A stretch of DNA of 64,000 nt. Source: Rhodopseudomonas pseudopalustris (GTDB lineage Bacteria > Pseudomonadota > Alphaproteobacteria > Rhizobiales > Xanthobacteraceae). Position numbers and translations under genes: made by a program. The stretch lies in assembly GCF_900110435.1 (NCBI RefSeq), contig NZ_FODT01000006.1, positions 124,001 through 188,000 of the forward strand. Direction: 5' to 3'. Under the pieces are notes generated by a model. It was not told the DNA's origin, made no database searches, and worked only from the letters and a program-made list of their open reading frames with translations. Shown one piece after another: positions 39,880 through 48,067 of the stretch (its first letter is position 1; each line of letters opens with the position of its first letter).

Positions 39880-39917
39880 CTGCGCGACGGGCTGCGCGCC
39901 GACATGCAGCGATATCT
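39880..39917 (+). repeat. 38-bp direct repeat of the galU 3' end, copy 2 (relic)
   Basis: Exact copy of 38422-38459. It is followed by GGGACGTAA, so this copy would end the GalU protein with LGT, whereas the intact gene ends with LA. No start codon or rest of galU is present, so it is a relic. Confidence 0.95.
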
Positions 39918-39954
39918 GGGGACGTAAGCCCCCTCGGGGCGACAGCCTCGCCGG

Positions 39955-41466
39955 TTACGCCGCCAGCGTCAGATCGTGCCGGCTGGCGGCGACCACGCAG
40001 CAGTTGCGGCCAAGATCCTTGGCCGCATACAGCGCCTTGTCGGCGGCTTCGAACAGCACCGGCCAGTGTTGGCCCGGCGCAGGCGTCATGCTGGCGACGC
40101 CGATACTGACCGTGACATCGCCCTGGCCGACCGACCAATGCGCGACCTTGTTGCGGATGGTCTCCGCGACGCCCTGCGCTGCGGTGGCACTGCCCCCCGG
40201 CAACAGCACGGCGAACTCCTCGCCGCCGAATCGCGCGGCGCAGTCGCCGGCGCGCTGCACCGAGTCGCCGATGCACAGCGCGATGCCGACCAGCACCTGA
40301 TCGCCGGCCTGGTGACCGTAGCCGTCGTTGAATGCCTTGAAGTGATCGGCGTCGATGATCAGCAGCGCGATCGGCGTGTTCATACGCAGCGCGCGGCGCC
40401 ATTCGCGCTCGATCAGGGTATCGAACTTGCGGCGGTTGATCAGCCCGGTCAACGAATCGGTAGTGGCGAGTTCTTCCAGCCGGCGCTCGGCCTCGGCGCG
40501 GCGGTCGATCTCGCGGATAAAGAAGACGGTGAAGCCGGCGACGATGATCGCGAGCCCGAGCAGAATAAGGCTGATTCGGATCGCCTCATGGCGCCACATC
40601 CGGAAGACATCGCTCCATGATTTCCCGACGATCACCACCAACGGACGGGTGCCGTCGGCCCAAACCATCATCCTCGGAATCTGGTCGATGATGCCTTCGC
40701 CGCTGTACCAGCCTCGCCGCTGGCTGAAAACCTGTCTGACGCCCGGGGCGCCCATCACATTGGTGCCGATGACGTCCGGTCTGAACGGCGTCCGCATCAC
40801 CAGCGTTCCGTCACGCGCAACGACCCCGATCGTGTCATCCGGCTCCAGCCGGAGCCGGCTGAACACCTGCTTGAAATAGCTGAAACGGATCGAACCGGCG
40901 ACAACGCCGAGAAACCGGCCGTCCGTTCCGGAGATCCGCCGGCTGAGCACGATCGCAAAGGTGCCGCGATGCTGCATCGGGCGACTGATATAGAGACCTA
41001 CAGTCGGATCGTCGCGATGCGCGCTGACGAAGGGCTCATCGCCGCGATTGAGTTTCTCGGGCGTCAGCGTCGCGGAGTCGATCGTCAGGTTTCCTTGCGC
41101 GTCGAACACCTGGATCGAACCGAAATGCCTCGCAATGCTCGCGTGATCGAACAGGATGAGCCGTCGGAGGGTTTCGTCGACATGAGCAAGTTGCGGCAGC
41201 GCCAGGTTGCTGACAACGGAACGCAGCGACAGATCATACGCCTCGATGTTGCGGTTGATGTCAGCGCTGATCGTGGACGCCAGATTTTCCTGGGTCTGCC
41301 GCGCCAATTCCTGAGCGTTGCCGCGCATGTCGAGCATGATGCTGCCGCACACCGCGGAAAAGCCCAGCACTGTGATGACGGACGAGGCGATCAGCAGCCG
41401 CGCGGACATCCGCCGTCGCCGGCCGATTTCCTTTCTCACGCGTTCGAAAAACCCGCCGCCATTCAT
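39955..41466 (-). CDS. Membrane diguanylate cyclase with a Cache-type sensor
   Basis: 503 residues. A helix at about 24-44 and a second near 295-315 (LILLGLAIIVAGFTVFFI) enclose a roughly 250-residue periplasmic dCache-like sensor (ANLxRNIEAYDLSLRSVV, FLGVVAGSIRFSYFKQVF). The GGDEF domain covers 335-490 with the catalytic RFGGEEF and an RAGD inhibitory site five residues before it. It should make cyclic di-GMP in response to an extracellular cue and be feedback inhibited. The ATG at 41466 excludes a non-homologous N-terminal extension. It is convergent with the serine hydrolase. Confidence 0.93.
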   Translation of the reverse strand: MNGGGFFERVRKEIGRRRRMSARLLIASSVITVLGFSAVCGSIMLDMRGNAQELARQTQENLASTISADINRNIEAYDLSLRSVVSNLALPQLAHVDETLRRLILFDHASIARHFGSIQVFDAQGNLTIDSATLTPEKLNRGDEPFVSAHRDDPTVGLYISRPMQHRGTFAIVLSRRISGTDGRFLGVVAGSIRFSYFKQVFSRLRLEPDDTIGVVARDGTLVMRTPFRPDVIGTNVMGAPGVRQVFSQRRGWYSGEGIIDQIPRMMVWADGTRPLVVIVGKSWSDVFRMWRHEAIRISLILLGLAIIVAGFTVFFIREIDRRAEAERRLEELATTDSLTGLINRRKFDTLIEREWRRALRMNTPIALLIIDADHFKAFNDGYGHQAGDQVLVGIALCIGDSVQRAGDCAARFGGEEFAVLLPGGSATAAQGVAETIRNKVAHWSVGQGDVTVSIGVASMTPAPGQHWPVLFEAADKALYAAKDLGRNCCVVAASRHDLTLAA

Positions 41467-41489
41467 AGGCCGAGGGATGCCATCCAAAG

Positions 41490-41533
41490 CTTGCAGAGGA
41501 CTTAAGTTGGAAACTTGCAGAGGGCCTAACTTA
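41490..41533 (-). promoter_or_regulatory. Direct-repeat operator-like site before the diguanylate cyclase gene
   Basis: CTTGCAGAGG followed by ACTTAAGTT (41490-41508) and by GCCTAACTTA (41514-41533) repeats with a 24-base period, 24 bases upstream of the start. It could bind a regulator in tandem or be a chance duplication of the 5' leader. Confidence 0.3.
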
Positions 41534-41669
41534 GGATAAGGACATAACCTGCGGTTAACGTCGTGTTTCACCGGCAAGCCTAAACAGTCCCTTGTCATAG
41601 ACTTCGGCGCAACAAGTCGCGACATGCGGGCAGGCGACGACGGTTTCGCGGAATGAGGAGTCAGAGAAG

Positions 41670-41942
41670 GTGGACAAATTTGAACAGCTCCGGGATTTCC
41701 TGACGCGGCAGACCGCAACGGAACTGGTGCTGAGCAACGAACAGATCGAAGAGCTGCTCGGCTTCGCGCTGCCGCGCGCGGCGCAGCGCGCGTCGTGGTG
41801 GGACTCGACCCGGGCCCCCGAAGAAAAGATGCCGCAGCGCGAGGCCTGCCTCGCTGCCGGCTATATCGCCACGCGCCTGCCGGACGGCAAAGGCGTCCGG
41901 TTTCGCCGCATCAAGGCCGAACGCGACCGCCGCCGGTACTGA
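41670..41942 (+). CDS. Small conserved protein (DUF7662-like)
   Basis: 90 residues from a GTG at 41670 with GAGGAG nine bases upstream. The fold signatures LRDFLTRQTATELVLSNEQIEELLGFALP, WW (residues 43-44) and ACLAAGYIATRL resemble small proteins that I recall as DUF7662, where a 'HSQ..W..AGW' tail is usual and is mutated here to an REACLAAGY form. The function is unknown. It is divergent from the diguanylate cyclase and convergent with the BASS-like transporter gene. Confidence 0.6.
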   Translation: MDKFEQLRDFLTRQTATELVLSNEQIEELLGFALPRAAQRASWWDSTRAPEEKMPQREACLAAGYIATRLPDGKGVRFRRIKAERDRRRY

Positions 41943-42006
41943 CATCGCTCCAGGCTCGACCGCGAGCCGCGCGTCACTGAAGGGCTGTTGACCTGGCGAC
42001 CTGAGG

Positions 42007-43044
42007 TCAACGCACACGAGTAGCGGAGCGCGGGCGTCCGTCGCCCGCCTCGACCGGCAATCCGTTCGCCTCGGCGGACCGCACGGTCAGCCTTCGCGCG
42101 AACGGCTTGAGAAGCTGCGGCGACAGGTAGATCGGGAACTGCGCCAGCGCGAAATACAGCCAGGTCAAGCCGGGCAGCGCGCCATCGGTCGCAGCCAGCA
42201 TCAGGCCCATGTTTCGCTGCGACACCATCAGGCCGAGCGCCAGCGCGCGTTCGTCGCCGATGGCGCGGAAGATCAGCAAGGTTGCGCCGAGCAGCGCCGC
42301 GAACACCACGAAGGCGAACAGCGCCAGCACGATGACGCCCGCCGGGTCGGCGAGAAAACTGGTGGTGACCGACCCCATGATCGCAGCGACGAAAACGAAC
42401 AGGACGATGACGTTGAAGCCGTCGATCGGCTCCTTGTGCCGCCTGATCGCAGCGCCTCCGACGATCCGGCGGATCGCCGCCGCCACAAGCAGCGATCCGC
42501 CGAGGATCGCGGCCAGTTTCAGCCCCAGCGCGAGCGGCGACAGCGTCAGCACAGGCCCAACGAAGATGAAGATCAGCAGCGGCGCCGTGAACGGGATCAA
42601 CGCCGTGCTCGTGACCAGCGTGATCAGCACCAGCGTCGCGTCGAGGCCCATCAGCGCCGCCAACGCCGGCGCCGCCATCATCGGCGAGGCGACCGCCTGC
42701 AGCATCAACGCCAGGAACAGATCCGGCGAACGATGGTCGAGGCCGACAGCGAGGCTGACGACGCCGACGATCAGCGGCACCGCCAGCGTCGTCCACGCGG
42801 TCGCCGCGATGACGATCCCCGGTCGGCGCAGATTGGCGCGCAACGACGCCATGTCGACGCGCATAAACGAAACGCAAAGCAGCAGAAAGATTGCTTCGCC
42901 GAGGAACGGCTTCATCCACGCACCGAGTGTGGGCGCCGCCAGTCCGACAAAGACCAGCGCGGCGATCGCCCGCGTGCCCTGACGACCGAGCCAAGCGAGA
43001 GCGCGCACCGGAACGGCGGCGGCATGATGCAAATTGAAAGGCAT
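42007..43044 (-). CDS. BASS/arsenite-permease-like membrane transporter
   Basis: 345 residues with about nine or ten hydrophobic segments. FLGEAIFLLLCVSFMRVDMASL, the middle part (LVLITLVTSTALIPFTAPL) and a late LGLMVSQRNMGLMLAATDG, with the polar N-M pair near the crossing point, resemble the bile acid:sodium symporter superfamily, including plant and bacterial organic-anion carriers. A proper substrate cannot be named. The end is charged and cytoplasmic. It may share a promoter region with the beta-barrel gene, which follows it upstream on the same strand. Confidence 0.7.
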   Translation of the reverse strand: MPFNLHHAAAVPVRALAWLGRQGTRAIAALVFVGLAAPTLGAWMKPFLGEAIFLLLCVSFMRVDMASLRANLRRPGIVIAATAWTTLAVPLIVGVVSLAVGLDHRSPDLFLALMLQAVASPMMAAPALAALMGLDATLVLITLVTSTALIPFTAPLLIFIFVGPVLTLSPLALGLKLAAILGGSLLVAAAIRRIVGGAAIRRHKEPIDGFNVIVLFVFVAAIMGSVTTSFLADPAGVIVLALFAFVVFAALLGATLLIFRAIGDERALALGLMVSQRNMGLMLAATDGALPGLTWLYFALAQFPIYLSPQLLKPFARRLTVRSAEANGLPVEAGDGRPRSATRVR

Positions 43045-43153
43045 GGACTCATGGGGAGGATGGAGTTCGGCGCGGACAATGGCGGATTTCCACCGGCGCC
43101 CGAAATCACTTCTGATTGCTTCCTGTTGCAGCGCCGCCGATGCGGCGGCCAGC

Positions 43154-44854
43154 TCAATTCTGCAGGCGGACGCCGAGCATCACGACGGTGGCGTTGTAGC
43201 TCGCGCCGACGATGTTGGAATCGAGCTGGTCGCGGCGCAGCGTGCCTTTGACCCAGAGCGAGCGGTTCAGCTTGTAGACCAGATTGCCTTCCAGCGAGGT
43301 GAAGCGATCGCTTCGGCTGGAGCCCTGATAGTCGTAGGTCGCGTAGGTGAATTTGCCGATCGCGGTCAGCCAGCGGCGGAAATCGTGGTCGACCTCGGCA
43401 GTGTAGCTTCGCGTCAGCACGCCGGACACGCCGAACAGCGGCGATTCGTCGATCGTGGTGTCGGCGCCGAACTTCACCGTCGTCAATGGCGTCACTGTCC
43501 AGATCAGCGAGGCCGTGGTGAGCAGGCCGTCGAGCTTCAGCAGCCGCGGGTCGGCATAGGTGCGCGCCGCGTAGCCGATCGACGCCTCGCCGGTGAGGAG
43601 GCGCGTCAGCTCGAAGCTGGTGCCGCCCTTGACGTAGCCGCCGTTACTGTTGCGCCGGAAGCCGAAACGATCGACCGTGGTGTCGTGGGTGCGGTTGTCG
43701 ACCTGCCCTTCGACGAACGGCTTCAGGCCTGGCAGCAACTCGTAGCTGACCCGCCCGGTGCCGGCATATCGATTGTAGTTTCGATCGGCGTTGGTGAACG
43801 TGCTGCCGTCGGTCAGTTGCGACTGCTGGAAAACCCTGCGGTCGGCGCTGCCGATCGCGGTGACCTGCAGGCGATTGAAACTCTGGTCAATGCCGCCCGA
43901 CACGCCGGTCTGGGTGTAGATCGGATATTTCGCCAGCCCGGCCTGGATGTTCGGGCTGCCGGGATTGTCGGTGCCGACGATCAGCCGGCCCTGACCGAGC
44001 AGCCTGGTGTCGCGGGTGACGTCGAGCCGGCCGTCGACATGGCCATCGAACTCCGGACGGTCGAGATTGAGCGGCGCCGACGACACCACGCCGGGCGGAT
44101 TGGTGAAGTCGTGGCCGTAGCCGGTGTAAGAGCCGCGCAGATCAGCGACCAGCGCGTGGCGGTCCCAGTCCGAGGTCACCATCAGCTCCGGCGAAACTTT
44201 ATAGAAGCCCGAGCCGCGCGGCTTATTGGTGCGGCCGGGATTGCTGTCGGCACCGCCGTTCACTTCGATCGCGCCCTTGAACAGGAAGCTGCCGGCGTAG
44301 TCGCCGACCGGGCCGAACGGCTCGAGGTCGGGCTTGAGACGCCGGCGGGTCGGCTGGCCGGGCAGCGTGCCGTTGAAGGCGGCCGACACCGGCGGCTTGG
44401 CGGCGCTCTGCGACGGCGGCGCCGGACGGGGCGGCGGCGGCGCGGGGATCAGCGCCGGCGATCCGGGACCAACCACCTTCGGCTGCGGCGCACCGGGAAA
44501 GATTTTGGGCTTCTGACGCTTGCGGCCGAGCGCGTCATAGCCAGTGCCAGCGGCGCCAAGGCTCGGCTGAAGCCCGAAATTCGGCGATCCGCTCAGCCGG
44601 GACTGCGCGTTTCTGTCTCTACGGGTATCATCGTCCGTCGCATACGGATCGGCTGCGCCGGACGGCGGCGTCGTCCGCTGCAGCGGCCGGTCCTGCGGCG
44701 CCACGAATGCACCGCGTTCCGGCCGGAACAAGTCGCGGGTCAGGCTCTGCGCCTCGGCGTGCCCGGCCCCGCCGGTCAGCAGGCAAGCGGCGACCGCCCG
44801 CAGCAGAGCTGCACGGCGGTGGCGGCCCGTTGCTGGCGCCGGGGTCACGATCAC
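43154..44854 (-). CDS. Outer-membrane beta-barrel protein (BBP2-like)
   Basis: 566 residues. A signal peptide covers 1-35 (ACLLTGGAGHAEA). A Pro-rich linker follows to about residue 170, then a beta-barrel of many amphipathic strands from 190 to the end, with NGGADSNPGRTNKPRGSGFYKVSPEL at the start and VVMLGVRLQN at the very end. The C-terminal Asn rather than Phe is unusual for a BAM-type barrel. It resembles the putative beta-barrel porin 2 family found near polysaccharide export genes. Divergent from kdsD, which supplies a sugar phosphate for lipopolysaccharide. Confidence 0.8.
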   Translation of the reverse strand: MIVTPAPATGRHRRAALLRAVAACLLTGGAGHAEAQSLTRDLFRPERGAFVAPQDRPLQRTTPPSGAADPYATDDDTRRDRNAQSRLSGSPNFGLQPSLGAAGTGYDALGRKRQKPKIFPGAPQPKVVGPGSPALIPAPPPPRPAPPSQSAAKPPVSAAFNGTLPGQPTRRRLKPDLEPFGPVGDYAGSFLFKGAIEVNGGADSNPGRTNKPRGSGFYKVSPELMVTSDWDRHALVADLRGSYTGYGHDFTNPPGVVSSAPLNLDRPEFDGHVDGRLDVTRDTRLLGQGRLIVGTDNPGSPNIQAGLAKYPIYTQTGVSGGIDQSFNRLQVTAIGSADRRVFQQSQLTDGSTFTNADRNYNRYAGTGRVSYELLPGLKPFVEGQVDNRTHDTTVDRFGFRRNSNGGYVKGGTSFELTRLLTGEASIGYAARTYADPRLLKLDGLLTTASLIWTVTPLTTVKFGADTTIDESPLFGVSGVLTRSYTAEVDHDFRRWLTAIGKFTYATYDYQGSSRSDRFTSLEGNLVYKLNRSLWVKGTLRRDQLDSNIVGASYNATVVMLGVRLQN

Positions 44855-44926
44855 AGAACCTCAACAAAATCAATTTCTTACACTCAACGACCAAGCCGCG
44901 TCGCAGCCGCGCGGCGCTGATCATCG

Positions 44927-44954
44927 TTAATGGAGTTAAAACGTTTATGGTTAA
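44927..44954. promoter_or_regulatory. TTAA-rich divergent promoter with CtrA-like half sites
   Basis: TTAA occurs at 44927-44930, 44936-44939 and 44951-44954; the last is in ATGGTTAA, the reverse of the TTAACCAT half site for the CtrA regulator. It lies between the beta-barrel gene and kdsD, about 75-100 bases upstream of the barrel start. Spacing does not match the full TTAA-N7-TTAA consensus. Confidence 0.25.
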
Positions 44955-45086
44955 GGAGGGGTTGAGACGCGTGATGAACGTTCGGTTGAGAACCTTTCCG
45001 GACAACCGCCGGGCGCGTCGCATCCCGTCCGGCGGCATGCTAGAAGGGGTCCCGGCCGGACCACGGCTCATGTTTTGGGACCCTGC

Positions 45087-46097
45087 ATGGCTCTTTCCAA
45101 ACCCAACATCACGAAATCAGCGATGACCGATTCCGCCGCCGCGATCCCCTCGGCCCTGCGCACGCTGGAGGCGGAAGCGGACGGCGTCACCGCGCTCGCC
45201 GCGGCGCTGCAATCGGATTTAGGCGGCGCTTTCGTCGCCGCGATCGAGATGATCCGCAATGCCAAGGGGCGGCTGATCATCACCGGGCTGGGCAAATCCG
45301 GGCATATCGGCCGCAAGATCGCGGCGACCTTCGCCTCGACCGGCACGCCGGCGTTCTTCGTCCATGCCTCGGAAGCCAGCCATGGCGACCTCGGCATGAT
45401 CACCGCCGACGACATTATCCTCGCAATGTCGTGGTCCGGCGAGCAGCCGGAAATGAAGAACCTCATTACCTACGCCTCGCGGTTCAAGATCGCGCTGATC
45501 GCGATGACCTCCGACAACGGCTCGACGCTGGCCAAGGCGGCCGACATTTCGCTGACGCTGCCGAAGGCGCGCGAGGCCTGCCCGCACAATCTGGCGCCGA
45601 CGACGTCGTCATTGATGATGCTGGCGCTCGGCGACGCGATCGCGATCGCGCTGCTGGAGAGCCGCGGCTTCACCTCGACTGATTTCAGCGTGCTGCATCC
45701 CGGCGGCAAGCTCGGCGCCATGCTGAAATACGCCCGCGACCTGATGCATACCGGCGAGGCGATCCCGCTGAAGCCGCTCGGCACCAAGATGTCGGACGCG
45801 CTCGTCGAGATGTCGGCCAAGGGCTTCGGCTGCGTCGGTATCGTCGACGCCAACGGCCAGATCGCCGGCATCGTCACCGACGGCGATCTGCGGCGGCACA
45901 TGCGGCCGGACCTGATGACCGCGATCGTCGACGAGGTGATGACCAAGCGGCCCAAGACGATCAGCCCCGGCCTGCTCGCCGGCGAGACGCTGGAATTGCT
46001 GAATTCCTCGAAGATCACCGCGCTGCTGGTGACCGAGGGCAAGAAGCCGGTCGGCATCGTGCACCTGCACGATCTGCTCCGCGCCGGCGTAGCGTAA
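45087..46097 (+). CDS. kdsD: Arabinose-5-phosphate isomerase (KdsD/KpsF)
   Basis: 336 residues. The SIS domain (45-195) has IITGLGKSGHIGRKIAATFASTG and MSWSGEQPEMKNLI and carries the catalytic histidines such as the one in HASEASHGDLGM and HPGGKLG; two CBS repeats follow (about 210-330; IVTDGDLRRHM and KKPVGIVHLHDLL). It makes D-arabinose 5-phosphate for Kdo. The ATG at 45087 has GGGA upstream; 45123 is also possible and would remove 12 residues. A repeat pair follows the stop. Confidence 0.93.
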   Translation: MALSKPNITKSAMTDSAAAIPSALRTLEAEADGVTALAAALQSDLGGAFVAAIEMIRNAKGRLIITGLGKSGHIGRKIAATFASTGTPAFFVHASEASHGDLGMITADDIILAMSWSGEQPEMKNLITYASRFKIALIAMTSDNGSTLAKAADISLTLPKAREACPHNLAPTTSSLMMLALGDAIAIALLESRGFTSTDFSVLHPGGKLGAMLKYARDLMHTGEAIPLKPLGTKMSDALVEMSAKGFGCVGIVDANGQIAGIVTDGDLRRHMRPDLMTAIVDEVMTKRPKTISPGLLAGETLELLNSSKITALLVTEGKKPVGIVHLHDLLRAGVA

Positions 46098-46138
46098 GCC
46101 ACAACGTCGTCCTTACTAAATCGCTACTTGCTCTGAAC

Positions 46139-46248
46139 CGTCATCCTGAGGCGCCCGCCGCCAAAGCGGGCCTCGAAGGATGCGGCGACAAGTGCTTGCG
46201 GCTCATCCTTCGAGGCCGCCGCTGCGCGGCGGCGCCTCAGGATGACGC
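46139..46248. repeat. CGTCATCCTGAGG repeat pair after kdsD
   Basis: Two hairpins of opposite sense: CGTCATCCTGAGGCGCC...GCCTCGAAGGATG (46139-46184) and CATCCTTCGAGGC...GCGCCTCAGGATGACG (46203-46248). The whole 110 bases are an inverted repeat with a small loop. They may end transcription of kdsD and of the convergent nfeD. Confidence 0.85.
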
Positions 46249-46271
46249 GGAATGCGTTGCAAGCGCGACGA

Positions 46272-46721
46272 CTACGCCCCCGCTACCGTCAAATTCACTC
46301 CATCCGCCTGCACGATTTTCACCCGGCTCCCGGCAGGAGCGTCGGGACCGGTGACGCGCCAGAAGGTGTCGTCGATCCGCACCGTGCCGACGCCGTCGAC
46401 GATCGGCTTTTCCAGCGTGAAGATGCGGCCGACCAGTGCGTCGGCGCGGCGATTGAGGAACGGGTTGGTGGCGTTGGACTCGGCCGCACCGCCGCGCGCC
46501 ATCCGCCGCCATAGCGGCACCGCCGCGACGGCGAACAGCGCGAACAGCAGGATCTGGAGCTGCCACGACAGATGCAGCGCGAACGCCGCCAGCCCTGACA
46601 GCAGCGCGGCGAGGCCGAGCCAGAACAGGAAAATTCCCGGCGCGAGCAACTCCAGCGCCATCAGCACGAAGCCGATGATCAGCCAGTTCCACGGTCCCAG
46701 CGCGCCCAGCATGTCCAGCAT
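46272..46721 (-). CDS. NfeD family membrane protein
   Basis: 149 residues. Three hydrophobic helices at about 5-70 (GPWNWLIIGFVLMALELLAPGIFLFWLGLAALLSG), then an OB-fold domain (ALVGRIFTLEKPIVDGVGTVRIDDTFWRVTGPDAPAGSRV). Such short NfeD proteins pair with SPFH proteins and may organise membrane microdomains. It follows the stomatin-like gene by 30 bases on the same strand, which is the usual pairing. Confidence 0.93.
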   Translation of the reverse strand: MLDMLGALGPWNWLIIGFVLMALELLAPGIFLFWLGLAALLSGLAAFALHLSWQLQILLFALFAVAAVPLWRRMARGGAAESNATNPFLNRRADALVGRIFTLEKPIVDGVGTVRIDDTFWRVTGPDAPAGSRVKIVQADGVNLTVAGA

Positions 46722-46751
46722 CGTCGTTCCCTCACTGTGCCGGCGCTTGCA

Positions 46752-47762
46752 TCACGCGCGCGTCGTCGACGGCGGCGTCGGGGCGGCGCCGGTGGTCGGC
46801 ACCGAGCCGCGGCGCGCGGCCGCCTGCGCCGAGGCTGCGCTTTCGCCGAAGGTCGCCTTGGCGATCTCGCCGATTCCGGCCAGCGAGCCGAGCACGTTCA
46901 TCGCCTCGATCGGCAGCATGATGATCTTCTGGTTCGGAGAGTCCGCGATCTGGCCGAACGCCTTGATGTATTTGTCGGCGATGAAGTAGTTCAACGCGGC
47001 GACGTCGCCCTTGGCGATCGCGTCGCTGACCATCTGGGTGGCGCGGGCTTCCGCCTCGGCCGAGCGCTCGCGCGCTTCGGCGTCGCGGAACGCCGCCTCG
47101 CGGCGGCCTTCGGCCTGCAGGATCTGGCCCTGCTTGGCGCCCTCGGCGCGGAGAATCTCCGATTGCCGCTGGCCTTCCGCCTGCAGGATGTCGGCGCGCT
47201 TGACGCGCTCGGCCTTCATCTGACGTCCCATCGCCTCGACCAGATCGGCCGGCGGCACGATGTCCTTGATCTCGATGCGATTGACCTTGAGCCCCCACGG
47301 CGACACCGCGGCGTCGACCACCCGCAGCAACCGCTCATTGATCTCGTCGCGATGCGACAGCACCTGGTCGAGGTCCATCGCGCCCATCACCGAGCGGATG
47401 TTGGTCATCGTCAGCACGATGATCGCCTGTTCGAGATTGGAGACCTCGTAGCTCGCTTTCGCCGCGTCGAATACCTGGAAGAAGGCGACGCCGTCGACCG
47501 TCACGGTGGCGTTGTCCTTGGTGATGACTTCCTGCTGCGGAATATCGATCACCTGCTCCATCACGTTCATCTTGCGACCGACGCGATCGAAATACGGGAT
47601 GATCAGATTGAGGCCCGGCGCCAGCGTGCGGGTGAACTTGCCGAACCGCTCGATCGTCCAGTTGTAGCCCTGCGGCACGGTCTTGACGCCGGCGAACAGC
47701 GTCAGGATCACGAGCAGAACGAGAACGATGGAGAAGATATCGAAGCCAGACAGATCGTACAT
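46752..47762 (-). CDS. SPFH/stomatin-family membrane protein (QmcA-like)
   Basis: 336 residues. One N-terminal helix (9-29), then the SPFH domain ([15 protein letters not shown] and [24 protein letters not shown]) and a coiled coil with repeated AEG motifs ([20 protein letters not shown]) typical of prohibitin-like proteins. Family proteins form oligomeric cages at the inner membrane. The ATG at 47762 is the family start MYDLSGFD. It is in an operon with nfeD, which is downstream. Confidence 0.93.
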   Translation of the reverse strand: MYDLSGFDIFSIVLVLLVILTLFAGVKTVPQGYNWTIERFGKFTRTLAPGLNLIIPYFDRVGRKMNVMEQVIDIPQQEVITKDNATVTVDGVAFFQVFDAAKASYEVSNLEQAIIVLTMTNIRSVMGAMDLDQVLSHRDEINERLLRVVDAAVSPWGLKVNRIEIKDIVPPADLVEAMGRQMKAERVKRADILQAEGQRQSEILRAEGAKQGQILQAEGRREAAFRDAEARERSAEAEARATQMVSDAIAKGDVAALNYFIADKYIKAFGQIADSPNQKIIMLPIEAMNVLGSLAGIGEIAKATFGESAASAQAAARRGSVPTTGAAPTPPSTTRA

Positions 47763-47923
47763 GCAACGTCTCCCACGGCGGCTGTGTCCGCATCGCGCCG
47801 CCCGAGCAGCCGTGCCGATGCGCTCGCCGAGCCGGCGCAACCGTCCATGGGTCGCTTGATTGTGATGTAAGGTTCGAGCGTAAAGAAAGCGAGGCCGGGT
47901 CGCAAAGCGCTTGCAGACTGGCG

Positions 47924-48060
47924 CTCAGAACCTGGTTCTCAGAACTTGGCTCTCAGAACCTGGTTCTCAGAACTTGGCTCTCAGAACCTGGCTCTCAGAA
48001 CCTGGCTCTCAGAACCTGGCTCTCAGCATCTGGCTCTCAGAACCAGTCGCTCAGAGCCGG
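47924..48060. repeat. 14-bp tandem repeat (minisatellite)
   Basis: Nine full units and a partial one of consensus CTCAGAACCTGGCT. Units 1 and 3 end in GGTT, units 2 and 4 carry CTTGGCT, so a 28-base higher order is seen; units 5-7 are identical; units 8 and 9 drift. The period is not a multiple of three. It lies between the stomatin gene and the hemH stop at 48068. Confidence 0.97.
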
Positions 48061-48067
48061 CGTCTTG

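Noticed and set aside
42007-43044. Arsenite exporter ArsB/Acr3
   Set aside because: No Acr3 cysteine motif or ars neighbours; the helix pattern suits the wider BASS superfamily.
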